The notes below the pieces were generated by a model. That model saw nothing but the letters and a program-made list of their open reading frames with translations. It did no database searches and was not told where the DNA came from. From Arthrobacter sp. C9C5 (GTDB lineage Bacteria; Actinomycetota; Actinomycetes; Actinomycetales; Micrococcaceae), in NCBI RefSeq assembly GCF_013359735.1, contig NZ_JABFMX010000016.1, positions 33,259 to 97,258 on the forward strand: a DNA stretch of 64,000 nucleotides, written 5' to 3'. The stretch's first letter is position 1. Each line of letters begins with the position of its first letter. This document shows, in pieces, positions 44,548 through 53,469 of this stretch. A program made the translations under genes and the position numbers.

Positions 44548-45651
44548 ATGACTTCCTTCCCTTCGCCCGCAGTGTCCGCCACCGAGGACGACGGCGGCCG
44601 CCGCCACGGCGAGTACAAGGTTCCCGGCGGCAAACTGGTGGTGGTCGACCTCGACGTCGTCGACGGCGTCCTGGCTCACGTCTCGATCAGCGGGGACTTC
44701 TTCCTGGAACCCGACGAGGCGCTCCTGGAGATCAACCGCAGCCTCACCGGCCTGCCCGAGGATGCCAGCGCGGCCGACCTTGCCGCGGCGGTCACGGCCG
44801 CGCTGCCCGAGGACGCTGTGCTCTTCGGTTTCTCCGCCGAGGCGGTCGCCATCACGGTCCGCCGGGCCCTGGCCAAGGCCACCGGCTGGGCCGACCACCA
44901 CTGGAACATCATCGGCCCGTCCGTGCTGCCCACCCACGTGAACGTGGCCCTCGACGAGGTTCTCACCGAGGAGGTCGGCGCCGGCCGCCGCAACCCGACG
45001 CTGCGCTTCTGGGACTGGGAGGAACCGTCCGTGGTGATCGGCAGCTTCCAATCCGTCCGCAACGAGGTCCATCCCGACGGCGTGAGTCGGCACGGCATCA
45101 GCGTGGTCCGCCGGATCAGCGGCGGCGGAGCCATGTTCATGGAGGCCGGCAACTGCATCACGTACTCGCTCTACCTGCCGCAGACGCTCGTGGACGGCAT
45201 CAGCTTCGCCGACTCCTACGGTTTCCTGGACGCGTGGGTCATGGCGGCCCTGGAAAAGGTGGGCATCAGCGCGTTCTATGTGCCGCTGAACGACATCGCG
45301 ACCGACCAGGGCAAGATCGGCGGCGCCGCGCAGAAGCGTCTCGCCAACGGCGGGATGCTGCATCACGTCACGATGAGCTACGACATCGACGCCGACAAAA
45401 TGGTCGAGGTGCTCCGGATCGGCAAGGAAAAACTCTCGGACAAGGGCACCACGAGCGCCAAGAAACGCGTTGACCCGCTGCGCCGGCAGACCGGACTGGC
45501 CCGCGCCGAGATTGTCGCCGCCATGATGGAGGTCTTCACCGAACGTTACGCGGCGACGCCGGCGGAACTCACCGAGGCCGAACTTGACGCTGCCCGGCAG
45601 CGGGTCGAGACCAAGTTCGGCACCACGGAGTGGCTGCACCGGGTCCCGTAG
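44548..45651 (+). CDS. lplA: Lipoate-protein ligase family protein with N-terminal accessory domain
   Basis: A 367-residue protein that attaches lipoate or octanoate to lysine of E2 and GcvH domains. The catalytic BPL/LPL domain (about residues 125-335) has VVRRISGGGAMFMEAGNCIT and NDIATDQGKIGGAAQKR with the catalytic-type lysine. The first 115 residues (YKVPGGKLVVVDLDVVDG and following) look like the accessory domain, which in E. coli LplA lies at the C-terminus and in Thermoplasma is a separate protein. Domain order is thus swapped. Ligase versus octanoyltransferase is not settled. Confidence 0.85.
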   Translation: MTSFPSPAVSATEDDGGRRHGEYKVPGGKLVVVDLDVVDGVLAHVSISGDFFLEPDEALLEINRSLTGLPEDASAADLAAAVTAALPEDAVLFGFSAEAVAITVRRALAKATGWADHHWNIIGPSVLPTHVNVALDEVLTEEVGAGRRNPTLRFWDWEEPSVVIGSFQSVRNEVHPDGVSRHGISVVRRISGGGAMFMEAGNCITYSLYLPQTLVDGISFADSYGFLDAWVMAALEKVGISAFYVPLNDIATDQGKIGGAAQKRLANGGMLHHVTMSYDIDADKMVEVLRIGKEKLSDKGTTSAKKRVDPLRRQTGLARAEIVAAMMEVFTERYAATPAELTEAELDAARQRVETKFGTTEWLHRVP

Positions 45652-45671
45652 CCGCCGCGCTGCGCGGCTAC

Positions 45672-48302
45672 CTAGCCCGCGGCTTGCGCGGTGAGTGCCC
45701 GCAGCAACTGGCTGCGCTGTTCGATGATGATCCGGCGCAGCGCCCGCGGCGCCTCCTGATGCTCGGCCAGCCACTTATCCGTCCGGACGATCACCGGGTG
45801 GCCCTCCGGCGTCCCGTCCTGCCCGCCGCCCCGTGTTAGGTCCTGGGTGAGGTCTTGGCCGGCCGGGTAGAGGCCGCGGACGATCCGGCTGGCGATCTCG
45901 ATGCTGCGGCCCGCCCAGACCCGCTCGAGGCACTCGAAGTAGGGCTCGACGTAACCGGCCAGCAGGCCGCCCGGCGCGGTGTTGAAGCCTGCGATGGTGG
46001 CACTGAGCAGCTGGTTGGACAGCGCGGTGCCGTGCACGGCGGCGTCCCAGGCGGCATCCTTGACCGATGGCTCAGGCCGGGCCGCAAGGGCGGTGGCGTG
46101 CCCGGACTTGCCCGAGGCGGTGTTGTCGCGGGCCAGTTCTGCGTCCAGCTGCGCGGGGTCCGCCTGGCCGTTGGCCGCGAGGGCGTGCCAGAGGTTCCAG
46201 CGGAGCTCCGCATCGACGGCGAGGCCCTCGATGACGGTGCTGCCGTCCAGCAGGCCCTTGATCAGGTCCAGCCGTCCGGCGTCGAAGCGGCTCGTGGCGG
46301 CTAGCGTGCGCGCCCAGGCCAGCTGGTGGTCGGAGCCGGGCGCTGCCTTCGCCAGTTCGGCGGCGGCCACGCCCAGGAAGCCGCTGCGGACGGCGCCCCG
46401 CCCGGCCGCGGGAACGTAGCGTTCGATCGCCGTTCCGGCGTTGCCGAGGACATTCAGGAGCACGCCGATGCCGGTCTCGGCGGGGCCGAAGCGCTGCACT
46501 GCCTCCACGTAGCGGGCCGCCGGCGTAACGGCGTCCCGGGCGGAATCCCACAACGCGGTCCAGCACAGTGCCCGCGCCATCGGATCGCCGATCGTCCCCA
46601 GGGAACTGCGCACGGTGGCCTCGGAGTGCGGATCCAGCCGGACCTTGGCGTAGCTGAGGTCCTCGTCGTTGACCAGCAGCAGCGCCGGGCGCGACTTGCC
46701 GGCGAGCTGGCCCACCAGGGTGCGTTCGCCGTCGACGTCGGTCTCCACGCTGTCGGTGCGGACCAGGGCGCCGGCCGCATCGGGGTTGTAGAGGCCGATC
46801 CGCAGCCGGTGCGGCCGCGGCTCCTGCCGGCCGGTGATCGGGTCCACCGCGTGCTGGTGCAGGGACACGGTGGCCAGGATGCCGTCGTGCTCTTCGATCT
46901 CGGTGGTGAGGGTCGAAATGCCGGACGTCTGCAGCCACTGCCGGGCCCACGTGGCGAGGTCGCGGCCGGACGCGGCGCTGAGCGCGGCCAGCAGGTCCTC
47001 CAGTGTGGTGTTGCCGTAGGCGTGGTCGCGGAAGTACTGGCGCGAGCCGGCGATGAACGCCTCGAAGCCCACGTAGGCGACCAGCTGCTTGAGCACCGAG
47101 GCGCCCTTGGCGTAGGTGATGCCGTCGAAGTTCTGCTTGGCGGCCTCGAGGTCCGGGATGTCCGCGACGATCGGGTGCGTGGTGGGCAGCTGGTCCTGGA
47201 CGTAGGCCCAGGCCTTGCGGTTGTTGGCGAAGTTCACCCAGGCGGTCTCCCAGTCCGTGGTGCGGTCCACGCCGAGGGTCCCCATGTAGTCCGCGAAGGA
47301 TTCCTTGAGCCACAGATCGTCCCACCACTGCATCGTGACAAGGTCGCCGAACCACATGTGCGCCATTTCGTGCAGCAGGGTGTTGGCCCGGCCCTGGTAC
47401 TGCGAGTCGGCCGCCCGGGAGGTGAAGACGTAGCTTTCCGTGAACGTTACGAGGCCGGGGTTCTCCATGGCGCCCAGGTTGTACTCGGGCACGAAGGCCT
47501 GCTCGTACTTACCCCAGGGGTACGGGTAGTCGAAGAGTTCGTTGAAGAAGTCCAGGCCGTTCTTGGTCAGCCGGAACAGTTCCGCCGCGTCGAAGGACGG
47601 CGCCATCGAGGCCCGGCAGTAGAGGGCCAGCGGCACGTCCAGCGCGGTGCCGTCCGCGAGGGTCCCGTGCCAGGCGTCCTCGGCCTTGAAGTAGGGGCCG
47701 GCGAGCACCGTGGTGATGTAGGTGGACATCGGCTTGGTGGGGGCGAAGTCCCAGCGGCTTGTCGCCGGGTCACTGGTCAGCTGGGTGCGGAGGGTTTCGA
47801 CGCCGTTGGAGGACACCTGCCACTCGGACGGGGCCATCACGTGGAAGGTGAACTCGGCCTTGAGGTCGGGCTGCTCGAAGTTCGCGAACACGCGCCGCGC
47901 GTCGGCTGGCTCGTACTGGGTGTAGAGGTAGCACTGGCCGTCGGCGGGATCGAAGAAGCGGTGCATTCCCTCGCCGGAGGTGCTGAACAGGGCAGTGCCG
48001 GTGACCGTGACCTGGTTTTCGGCCTGCAGATTGTCCAGCCGGATCCTCGAGCCGTCCACCACGTCCGCCACCGGCAAGCCCTTGCCGTTGAGGAAGACGC
48101 TGTGCACGTTGCTGCTAATGAAGTCCAGGAAGGTGGAGGAGCCGGGCTCGCTGGCGGAGAAGTTGATGACGCTGCGGCTGGTATAGCCCGCGACCTTGGG
48201 GTCCGCCGCCTGCCGGACGTCGAGGGACACGTCGTAGCTGTGGGTGGTGATCAGGGCTGAGCGGGTTGCCGCTTCGTCACGGCGCAGGTTCTGGTTCGAC
48301 AC
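45672..48302 (-). CDS. pepN: Aminopeptidase N (M1 family)
   Basis: A zinc aminopeptidase of 876 residues, full length. Exopeptidase motif GAMENPGLVTF; zinc site HEMAHMWFGDLVTMQWWDD followed by LKESFADYMG, giving HExxH-x18-E. The C-terminal ERAP1-like helical domain is complete. The start is GTG 48302, with no Shine-Dalgarno; a TAGATA hexamer 5 bases upstream suggests a leaderless transcript. It stands alone, convergent with the lipoate ligase gene. Confidence 0.96.
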   Translation of the reverse strand: MSNQNLRRDEAATRSALITTHSYDVSLDVRQAADPKVAGYTSRSVINFSASEPGSSTFLDFISSNVHSVFLNGKGLPVADVVDGSRIRLDNLQAENQVTVTGTALFSTSGEGMHRFFDPADGQCYLYTQYEPADARRVFANFEQPDLKAEFTFHVMAPSEWQVSSNGVETLRTQLTSDPATSRWDFAPTKPMSTYITTVLAGPYFKAEDAWHGTLADGTALDVPLALYCRASMAPSFDAAELFRLTKNGLDFFNELFDYPYPWGKYEQAFVPEYNLGAMENPGLVTFTESYVFTSRAADSQYQGRANTLLHEMAHMWFGDLVTMQWWDDLWLKESFADYMGTLGVDRTTDWETAWVNFANNRKAWAYVQDQLPTTHPIVADIPDLEAAKQNFDGITYAKGASVLKQLVAYVGFEAFIAGSRQYFRDHAYGNTTLEDLLAALSAASGRDLATWARQWLQTSGISTLTTEIEEHDGILATVSLHQHAVDPITGRQEPRPHRLRIGLYNPDAAGALVRTDSVETDVDGERTLVGQLAGKSRPALLLVNDEDLSYAKVRLDPHSEATVRSSLGTIGDPMARALCWTALWDSARDAVTPAARYVEAVQRFGPAETGIGVLLNVLGNAGTAIERYVPAAGRGAVRSGFLGVAAAELAKAAPGSDHQLAWARTLAATSRFDAGRLDLIKGLLDGSTVIEGLAVDAELRWNLWHALAANGQADPAQLDAELARDNTASGKSGHATALAARPEPSVKDAAWDAAVHGTALSNQLLSATIAGFNTAPGGLLAGYVEPYFECLERVWAGRSIEIASRIVRGLYPAGQDLTQDLTRGGGQDGTPEGHPVIVRTDKWLAEHQEAPRALRRIIIEQRSQLLRALTAQAAG

Positions 48303-48307
48303 TCCGC

Positions 48308-48313
48308 TATCTA
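48308..48313 (-). promoter_or_regulatory. Candidate -10 box of leaderless pepN
   Basis: TAGATA on the minus strand, 5 bases before the GTG start. No -35 box is obvious. Confidence 0.4.
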
Positions 48314-48356
48314 ATCACGAGCGGTGCCGCGGCACAGCCGGCATCAGCGGTCGGTA

Positions 48357-49403
48357 TCAGCGCCCGGGGATGAGGACGACGGCGGCGGCCAGGCCCAGCG
48401 CGGCGATCAGCAGCCACGAGGCCAGGGCCGCCAGCAGGGCACGGGTTCCGGTGCGCAGCAGGTGCCGCACCCGGACGGCCGAACCAAGGCCGAACAGCGC
48501 CATGCCCAGCAGCACGTCCTGCAGCACGGCGGCCGTCCCGAGCACCGCGGGGGAGAGCCAGCCGGTGGACCGCAGGGCCGCCATGGCGATGAACCCCACC
48601 ACGAAGAGCGGCACGACCGGCGGGAGCTTCCCGCCGTCGTCGGACCCGATCCGGTGGTGGATGCCCGCCGCGGCGACCATGGGGGCGAGCAGCAGTACCC
48701 GGGTGAGTTTGACGATGACGGCGACGGCGAGCGCCGAGGCCCCGGCGGTCTGCGCGGTGGCGACCACCTGCCCGACGTCGTGCACCGAAGCGCCGGCCCA
48801 GGCCCCGAAAGCTTCCGGGCCCAGCCCCAGCGGGCCGATCAGGAGCGGCAGGACGCCGATGGCGAGCGTGCCGCAGAGCGTGACCAGTGCGATCGGGAGC
48901 ACGGTGTCAGCCTGCCGGATGCGGCGCACCGCGGCCATCGCGCCGATCGCGGAGGCGCCGCAGATGGCGAACCCTGTCGCGATCAGCAGCGACACCGGCG
49001 GCGGCAGCCGGAAGAGCCGGCCAATGCCGTAGGTGCCGGCGAAGGCCGCCAGCACCACCCCGGTGATCAGCAGCAGCGAAGGCCAGCCCAGGCCCAGGAC
49101 ATCCACCACGCTGACCTTGAGCCCCAGCACCACGATGCCGCTGCGCATGAGGTGCTTCCCGGCGAAGTCCAGCCCGGGCCGGCCGGATCCGGCGCTCCAG
49201 TCGGACACGCCGGGCAGGTTCGCGGCCAGCAGCCCCAGCACCACCGCCACCGTCATGGCCGGCAGCGCGGGCAGGGCCAGGTGGACGGCGAGGGCTGTGA
49301 TGACGGCGGCAGCGCAGGCGAGCAGGCCCGGCAGCAACGGCTTCAGCCGGCCCGGGCGCCGCTGCAGGAAGGCGGGACGGATAAGTGGCACGCACCCAAC
49401 CAT
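48357..49403 (-). CDS. YeiH/UPF0324-family putative sulfate exporter
   Basis: A 348-residue membrane protein with about ten hydrophobic helices. Motifs typical of the PSE (YeiH) family: LRSGIVVLGLKVS (here MRSGIVVLGLKVS), TGFAICGASAIGAMAAV and AWAGASVHDVGQVVATA. ATG 49403 is chosen because GGAGG lies 7 bases upstream; the frame is open 16 codons further. It is divergent from the ATP-grasp gene and shares a 132-bp promoter region with nested palindromes. Substrate is not proven for the family. Confidence 0.9.
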   Translation of the reverse strand: MVGCVPLIRPAFLQRRPGRLKPLLPGLLACAAAVITALAVHLALPALPAMTVAVVLGLLAANLPGVSDWSAGSGRPGLDFAGKHLMRSGIVVLGLKVSVVDVLGLGWPSLLLITGVVLAAFAGTYGIGRLFRLPPPVSLLIATGFAICGASAIGAMAAVRRIRQADTVLPIALVTLCGTLAIGVLPLLIGPLGLGPEAFGAWAGASVHDVGQVVATAQTAGASALAVAVIVKLTRVLLLAPMVAAAGIHHRIGSDDGGKLPPVVPLFVVGFIAMAALRSTGWLSPAVLGTAAVLQDVLLGMALFGLGSAVRVRHLLRTGTRALLAALASWLLIAALGLAAAVVLIPGR

Positions 49404-49495
49404 GCCGTAACCTCCGGGCAAACATCGAAGCGCAACACGGAACCGCTGCAAACCCGGACGGGCGTGTGAGCCGCAACACGCCCCACGGGATGCGC

Positions 49496-49516
49496 CGAAA
49501 TGATTTCGTAACGAAA
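49496..49516. promoter_or_regulatory. Two overlapping palindromes in a divergent promoter
   Basis: CGAAAT-G-ATTTCG (49496-49508) and TTTCGT-A-ACGAAA (49504-49516) are each perfect 13-bp inverted repeats sharing the TTTCG arm. They end 20 bases before the ATP-grasp start at 49536 and lie 93 bp from the YeiH start. The position fits a repressor site. No regulator can be named. Confidence 0.5.
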
Positions 49517-49535
49517 AGATGGTTGGCTAGTGGGC

Positions 49536-51131
49536 ATGTCTGACCTTTTCCAGGATTACTCCGAGGCCGCCGGCCGCAGCGGCGCCTACGACGAGATGTT
49601 TACGCCGGACCAGCAGGCCCGGCGCTCCTACGGGCAGGTGGCCGGGGCGCTTCAGGAGCTCTCGCTGGCCGACGTCACCGCCCGCGCCGACTCGATGGCT
49701 CGGACCTTCCTGGACCGCGGCGTCACCTTCGACTTTGCGGGGGAGGAGCGGCCGTTCCCGCTGGACATCGTGCCCCGGGTTATCCCGGCCGACGAGTGGT
49801 CCGTCCTGGAACGCGGGGTGGCCCAGCGCGTCCGGGCCCTCGAAGCCTTCCTCAACGACGTGTACGACAAAATGACGGTCGTCGCCGACGGCGTCATCCC
49901 GCGGCAGCTCGTCACCACCAGCGCCCACTTCCACCGCCAGGTCCACGGTTTCGAACCGGCTGGCGGCGTGCGCGTACACATTTCCGGTATCGACGTCGTC
50001 CGCGACGCGGCCGGAACGTTCCGCGTCCTGGAAGACAACGTGCGCGTCCCGTCCGGAGTCAGCTACGTCCTGGAGAACCGCCGCGCCATGGCCAAGGGCC
50101 TGCCGGAGGCGTTCGGCCAGCAGCTGATCCGCCCGGTGGAGGAATACCCGCGCCGGCTGCTGTCCGCACTGCGCAAGACTGCGCCGTCCGGCGTTGACGA
50201 TCCGACCGTCGTGGTCCTGACCCCCGGCGTGTTCAACAGTGCCTACTTCGAGCACACCCTGTTGGCCGGCCTGATGGGCGTCGAGCTCGTCGAGGGCCGG
50301 GACCTGATCTGCCGCGGCAACCGGGTCTACATGCGCACCACCGCCGGCGAACAGCGGGTGGACGTGATCTACAAGCGGATCGACGACGAGTTCCTGGACC
50401 CGCTGCAGTTCCGCTCCGACTCGATGCTCGGCTGCCCCGGGCTGGTCAACGCCGCCCGCGCCGGCGGCGTCACGATCGCCAATGCGGTGGGCAACGGCGT
50501 CGCGGACGACAAGCTGGTCTACAGCTACGTGCCGGACCTGATCCGGTACTACCTCAGCGAAGAACCCGTGATCGCCAACGTGGATACCTTCCGGCTCGAG
50601 GAGAAGGAAGCCCGCGAACACGTGCTGGACCGGCTCGACGAGCTGGTGGTCAAGCCGGTCGACGGTTCGGGCGGCAAGGGCCTCGTCATCGGCCCCGACG
50701 CGTCCAGGGACGAGCTCGAGGCCCTGCGCAAGCGCATCATCGCCGACCCGCGCGGCTGGATCGCGCAGCCGGTGCTGCAGCTCTCCACCGTGCCCACGCT
50801 CAGCGGCGACAAGTTCGGTCCGCGGCACGTGGACCTGCGCCCCTTCGCGGTGAACGACGGCGACGACGTCTGGGTCCTGCCCGGCGGCCTCACCCGGGTG
50901 GCGCTCAAGGAGGGGTCCCTGATCGTGAACTCCAGCCAGGGCGGCGGTTCCAAGGACACCTGGGTGCTGGCGGACTCCCCGCAGGTCCCGGTCGAGGTCA
51001 TCCCGCGGCCTGCCATCGCGGTCCGCGAGCGGGTCTCGGTCTGGCCGGTGGAGAGCAACTGGCGTGACAGCCAGAAAGAACAGCAACAGCAGCAGATGTC
51101 CGACGCGCAGGAGGTAGCCGAGAATGCTTAG
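49536..51131 (+). CDS. Circularly permuted ATP-grasp type 2 protein
   Basis: A 531-residue protein of the circularly permuted ATP-grasp family (formerly DUF404/DUF407), predicted to form amide bonds. Visible features: YDEMFTPDQQARRSYGQVAG at the start, HISGIDVVRDAAGTFRVLED, EDNVRVPSGVSYVLENR, VIYKRIDDEFLDP, and the ATP site VKPVDGSGGKGLVIGP. The C-terminal tail is Gln-rich. GTG 49530 is an alternative start. It overlaps the alpha-E gene by 8 bp; the three-gene set with a transglutaminase is conserved in many bacteria, with unknown product. Confidence 0.92.
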   Translation: MSDLFQDYSEAAGRSGAYDEMFTPDQQARRSYGQVAGALQELSLADVTARADSMARTFLDRGVTFDFAGEERPFPLDIVPRVIPADEWSVLERGVAQRVRALEAFLNDVYDKMTVVADGVIPRQLVTTSAHFHRQVHGFEPAGGVRVHISGIDVVRDAAGTFRVLEDNVRVPSGVSYVLENRRAMAKGLPEAFGQQLIRPVEEYPRRLLSALRKTAPSGVDDPTVVVLTPGVFNSAYFEHTLLAGLMGVELVEGRDLICRGNRVYMRTTAGEQRVDVIYKRIDDEFLDPLQFRSDSMLGCPGLVNAARAGGVTIANAVGNGVADDKLVYSYVPDLIRYYLSEEPVIANVDTFRLEEKEAREHVLDRLDELVVKPVDGSGGKGLVIGPDASRDELEALRKRIIADPRGWIAQPVLQLSTVPTLSGDKFGPRHVDLRPFAVNDGDDVWVLPGGLTRVALKEGSLIVNSSQGGGSKDTWVLADSPQVPVEVIPRPAIAVRERVSVWPVESNWRDSQKEQQQQQMSDAQEVAENA

Positions 51132-52050
51132 CCGTATTGCCGAGTCACTGTTTTGGATCGGCCGCTATGTGGAACGCGCGGACGGCACCGCCCGGATCCT
51201 GGACGTCCACCTCGAACGGCTGAATCACCTGCCGATGGAGGAACAGCGCAGCGTCGCGCAGGAACTCCTCGCCGTCATGGGCGCCCGGCCGCAGTCCGAG
51301 GACTTCGGCCTGGACGAGCTGCTGCACGCCCTGGCCTACGACAAGCACAGCGCCACCTCGATCGCCGGTTCACTGGGTGCCGCTCGTGAGAACGCCCGGC
51401 GCGCCCGGGAAACCGTGTCCTCGGGTCTCTGGGAGAGCCTGAACACCACCTACTACGGGCTGAACCAGCACCGCAAGGATGTGGTGGGAACCTACCGCTT
51501 CTGCAACTGGGTGCTGGAACGCACCGCGATGGTCAGCGGCCTTGCGGATACCACGGTCAGCCACGACGAAAGCTGGCTGTTCCTGGTCCTGGGACGCTCG
51601 CTGGAGCGGGCCGACATGACCGCGCGCATGCTCTCGACCCGGGATGTGCTCTCGGCCGGGATGTCCTGGGTGAACATGCTTCGCTGCGCCGGCGCGTACG
51701 AATCCTTTTTGCGGACCCGCCGGGCCGCCTTCGGCGATCAGCACGCGGCCGAGTTCCTGCTGCTGGACCGGCTTTTCCCGCGGTCCATTGTCTACGCCCT
51801 GCGCGACGCCGACGATTGCCTCGCCAAGCTGGACCCCTCGGCGCAGCGCGTCGGTTTCATCAATGACGCCCGCCGGATCGTGGGCCAGGCCCGGACCTTC
51901 CTTGAGTTCCACCGCACCGACGACCTGATGTCCGAGCTGCCGGAGCACATGGAGCGCGTGCAGAAGGCCGTGTCGCAGGCCTCGGACGCCATTTCCCGTA
52001 AGTACTTCAATCAGGCAGACGAACTGGCCTGGGTGGGAGAAGTTTCATGA
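51124..52050 (+). CDS. Alpha-E domain protein (DUF403)
   Basis: A 308-residue all-helical protein of the alpha-E family. It starts MLSRIAESLFWIGRYVERAD, the family hallmark, and has SHDESWLFLVLGRSLERADM and RDADDCLAKLDPS. Biochemical function is unknown; it always accompanies ATP-grasp and transglutaminase proteins. It overlaps both neighbours (8 bp upstream, 4 bp downstream), indicating coupled translation of a complex or pathway. Confidence 0.92.
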   Translation: MLSRIAESLFWIGRYVERADGTARILDVHLERLNHLPMEEQRSVAQELLAVMGARPQSEDFGLDELLHALAYDKHSATSIAGSLGAARENARRARETVSSGLWESLNTTYYGLNQHRKDVVGTYRFCNWVLERTAMVSGLADTTVSHDESWLFLVLGRSLERADMTARMLSTRDVLSAGMSWVNMLRCAGAYESFLRTRRAAFGDQHAAEFLLLDRLFPRSIVYALRDADDCLAKLDPSAQRVGFINDARRIVGQARTFLEFHRTDDLMSELPEHMERVQKAVSQASDAISRKYFNQADELAWVGEVS

Positions 52051-52898
52051 CCCGGCTCAGCATCACCCACAAGACCGCGTACAAGTACAACAAGCGTGTC
52101 ACGCTCTCTTACAACGAAGCCCGGATGACGCCGCTGACGGACCCGCAGCAGGTGGTGCTGGAGTCCTCGATGAAGGTTTCGCCGTCGCAGGCGGCGCTTA
52201 GCAGCTACCGCGACTACTGGGGCACCCGCGTGACGGCCTTCGACATGCAGATGCCGCACGACCACCTCGAGGTCCTCTCCACCACCACGGTGGAGGTCCA
52301 CCGCGTCGAGCGGATCCCGGCCGAGGCGGACATCGTCGGCTGGGACGTGCTGTCCTCGCCCGAGACGCTCAACCAGTTCAGCGACTGGATACCGCAGTCG
52401 CAGCTGACAGGCCCCGGCGCCGAGGTGCTGGCGATCGTCCCCGGCGTCGTCGAAGGGCGCAACCCGCACGAGGCTGCCATGGCCGTCTTCGAATGGATGC
52501 GCGGCGAGATGAGCTACATGAAGGGCTCCACCGGCGTCACCACGAACGCCGAGGAGGCCTGGACCCAGCGCCAGGGCGTCTGCCAGGACCTCGCCCATCT
52601 GGCCATCGGGGCACTGCGCAGCTGCGGGATCCCGGCCCGGTACGTCTCCGGCTACCTGCACCCGCGTGCGACGGCGGATCTCGGCGAGACGGTCGCCGGG
52701 CAGTCGCATGCCTGGCTGGAGTGGTGGGACGGGGAATGGCGCAGCTGGGATCCGACCAACCACAAGCCGGCCGGGGACTTCCATGTGACGGTGGCGCGCG
52801 GCCGCGACTACCGCGACGTGCCGCCGCTGAAGGGCATTCTGTCCGGCGGCGGAGGGTCTGCCTTGTCAGTGACGGTGGAGATCACCCGGCTGGCCTGA
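52047..52898 (+). CDS. Transglutaminase-like cysteine protease-fold protein
   Basis: A 283-residue protein with an N-terminal beta region (bacterial transglutaminase-like N-terminal domain) and a transglutaminase core. The catalytic triad is visible: Cys in QRQGVCQDLAHLAIGALR, His in GQSHAWLEWWDGEW and Asp in RSWDPTNHKP. It is cytoplasmic as no signal peptide is seen. It is the third gene of the ATP-grasp/alpha-E/transglutaminase set and may act as a peptidase or transpeptidase on the product of the ATP-grasp enzyme, by inference. Confidence 0.92.
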   Translation: MTRLSITHKTAYKYNKRVTLSYNEARMTPLTDPQQVVLESSMKVSPSQAALSSYRDYWGTRVTAFDMQMPHDHLEVLSTTTVEVHRVERIPAEADIVGWDVLSSPETLNQFSDWIPQSQLTGPGAEVLAIVPGVVEGRNPHEAAMAVFEWMRGEMSYMKGSTGVTTNAEEAWTQRQGVCQDLAHLAIGALRSCGIPARYVSGYLHPRATADLGETVAGQSHAWLEWWDGEWRSWDPTNHKPAGDFHVTVARGRDYRDVPPLKGILSGGGGSALSVTVEITRLA

Positions 52899-52932
52899 AC
52901 GGTCCCAACCCTATCCGTGGATGGGCTTGTTC

Positions 52933-53418
52933 CTACTCGAAGCCGGAGCGGGTGGCGTCGTCCAGCGGCGTCCACCATGTCAGCGGCGGCACAATCTTGA
53001 AACGCCGGCCGGTGATCGAATCCGGGGTGATGCGGACGAAGTGGTCCTTCTTGCCGGCCTGCCATGGGAACAGCAGCAGACCCACCGTGTCCAGGATCTC
53101 CTCCTGATTCTTCACCGCGGCGGCCTGGCCCTTGATGACCACGCTCCAGGCGATGCCTCTGTCCGCATCGACGCCGTCGGCCTCCACCGCAACCGCTGTG
53201 TCGCCCGTAGCGGCCTGCAGCTTCGTCCCCTCCGCGGTGCGGAAAACGAGAGTGCCGTGGTCCACCTTGTAGTTGATCGGGAAGATGTCCGGATGGTCGT
53301 CCACCCACACGGCCATCCGGCCCACGGTCACGCTGCGCAGCAGCCTCCAGCACTCGTGGTTGTCCAGGTTTTCGACTTCATGGGGCTGGCCTGCGGCCGG
53401 TTTCGGATCGGTGCTCAT
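52933..53418 (-). CDS. Pyridoxamine 5'-phosphate oxidase-like flavin-binding protein (copy 1)
   Basis: A 161-residue split-barrel protein. Motifs: CWRLLRSVTVGRMAVWVDDH, FPINYKVDHGTLVFRTAEGT, and AWSVVIKGQAAAV. The C-terminal DHFVRITPDSITGRRFK is shared with the copy at 56911. Such proteins bind FMN, F420 or haem; the ligand is not known here. The ATG at 53418 lacks a Shine-Dalgarno; a -10 (TAGGCT) lies 7 bases upstream and a DosR-like box is centred 44.5 bases upstream. It belongs to the stress cluster with the kinase and Usp. Confidence 0.88.
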   Translation of the reverse strand: MSTDPKPAAGQPHEVENLDNHECWRLLRSVTVGRMAVWVDDHPDIFPINYKVDHGTLVFRTAEGTKLQAATGDTAVAVEADGVDADRGIAWSVVIKGQAAAVKNQEEILDTVGLLLFPWQAGKKDHFVRITPDSITGRRFKIVPPLTWWTPLDDATRSGFE

Positions 53419-53425
53419 GGCGCCG

Positions 53426-53469
53426 AGCCTACGTGAGGCGGTGACGATCGGGCTAGGGCATAACGGCCC
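53426..53469 (-). promoter_or_regulatory. Leaderless promoter with DosR-like box for split-barrel gene 1
   Basis: Minus-strand reading. TAGGCT (53426-53431) ends 7 bases before the ATG at 53418. The element GGGCA-TAAC-GGCCC (plus-strand reading, 53456-53469) is one mismatch from a perfect GGGCC-N4-GGCCC palindrome and is centred 44.5 bases upstream of the start. The M. tuberculosis DosR box (GGGAC-N4-GTCCC core) has the same 5-4-5 layout. Confidence 0.55.
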
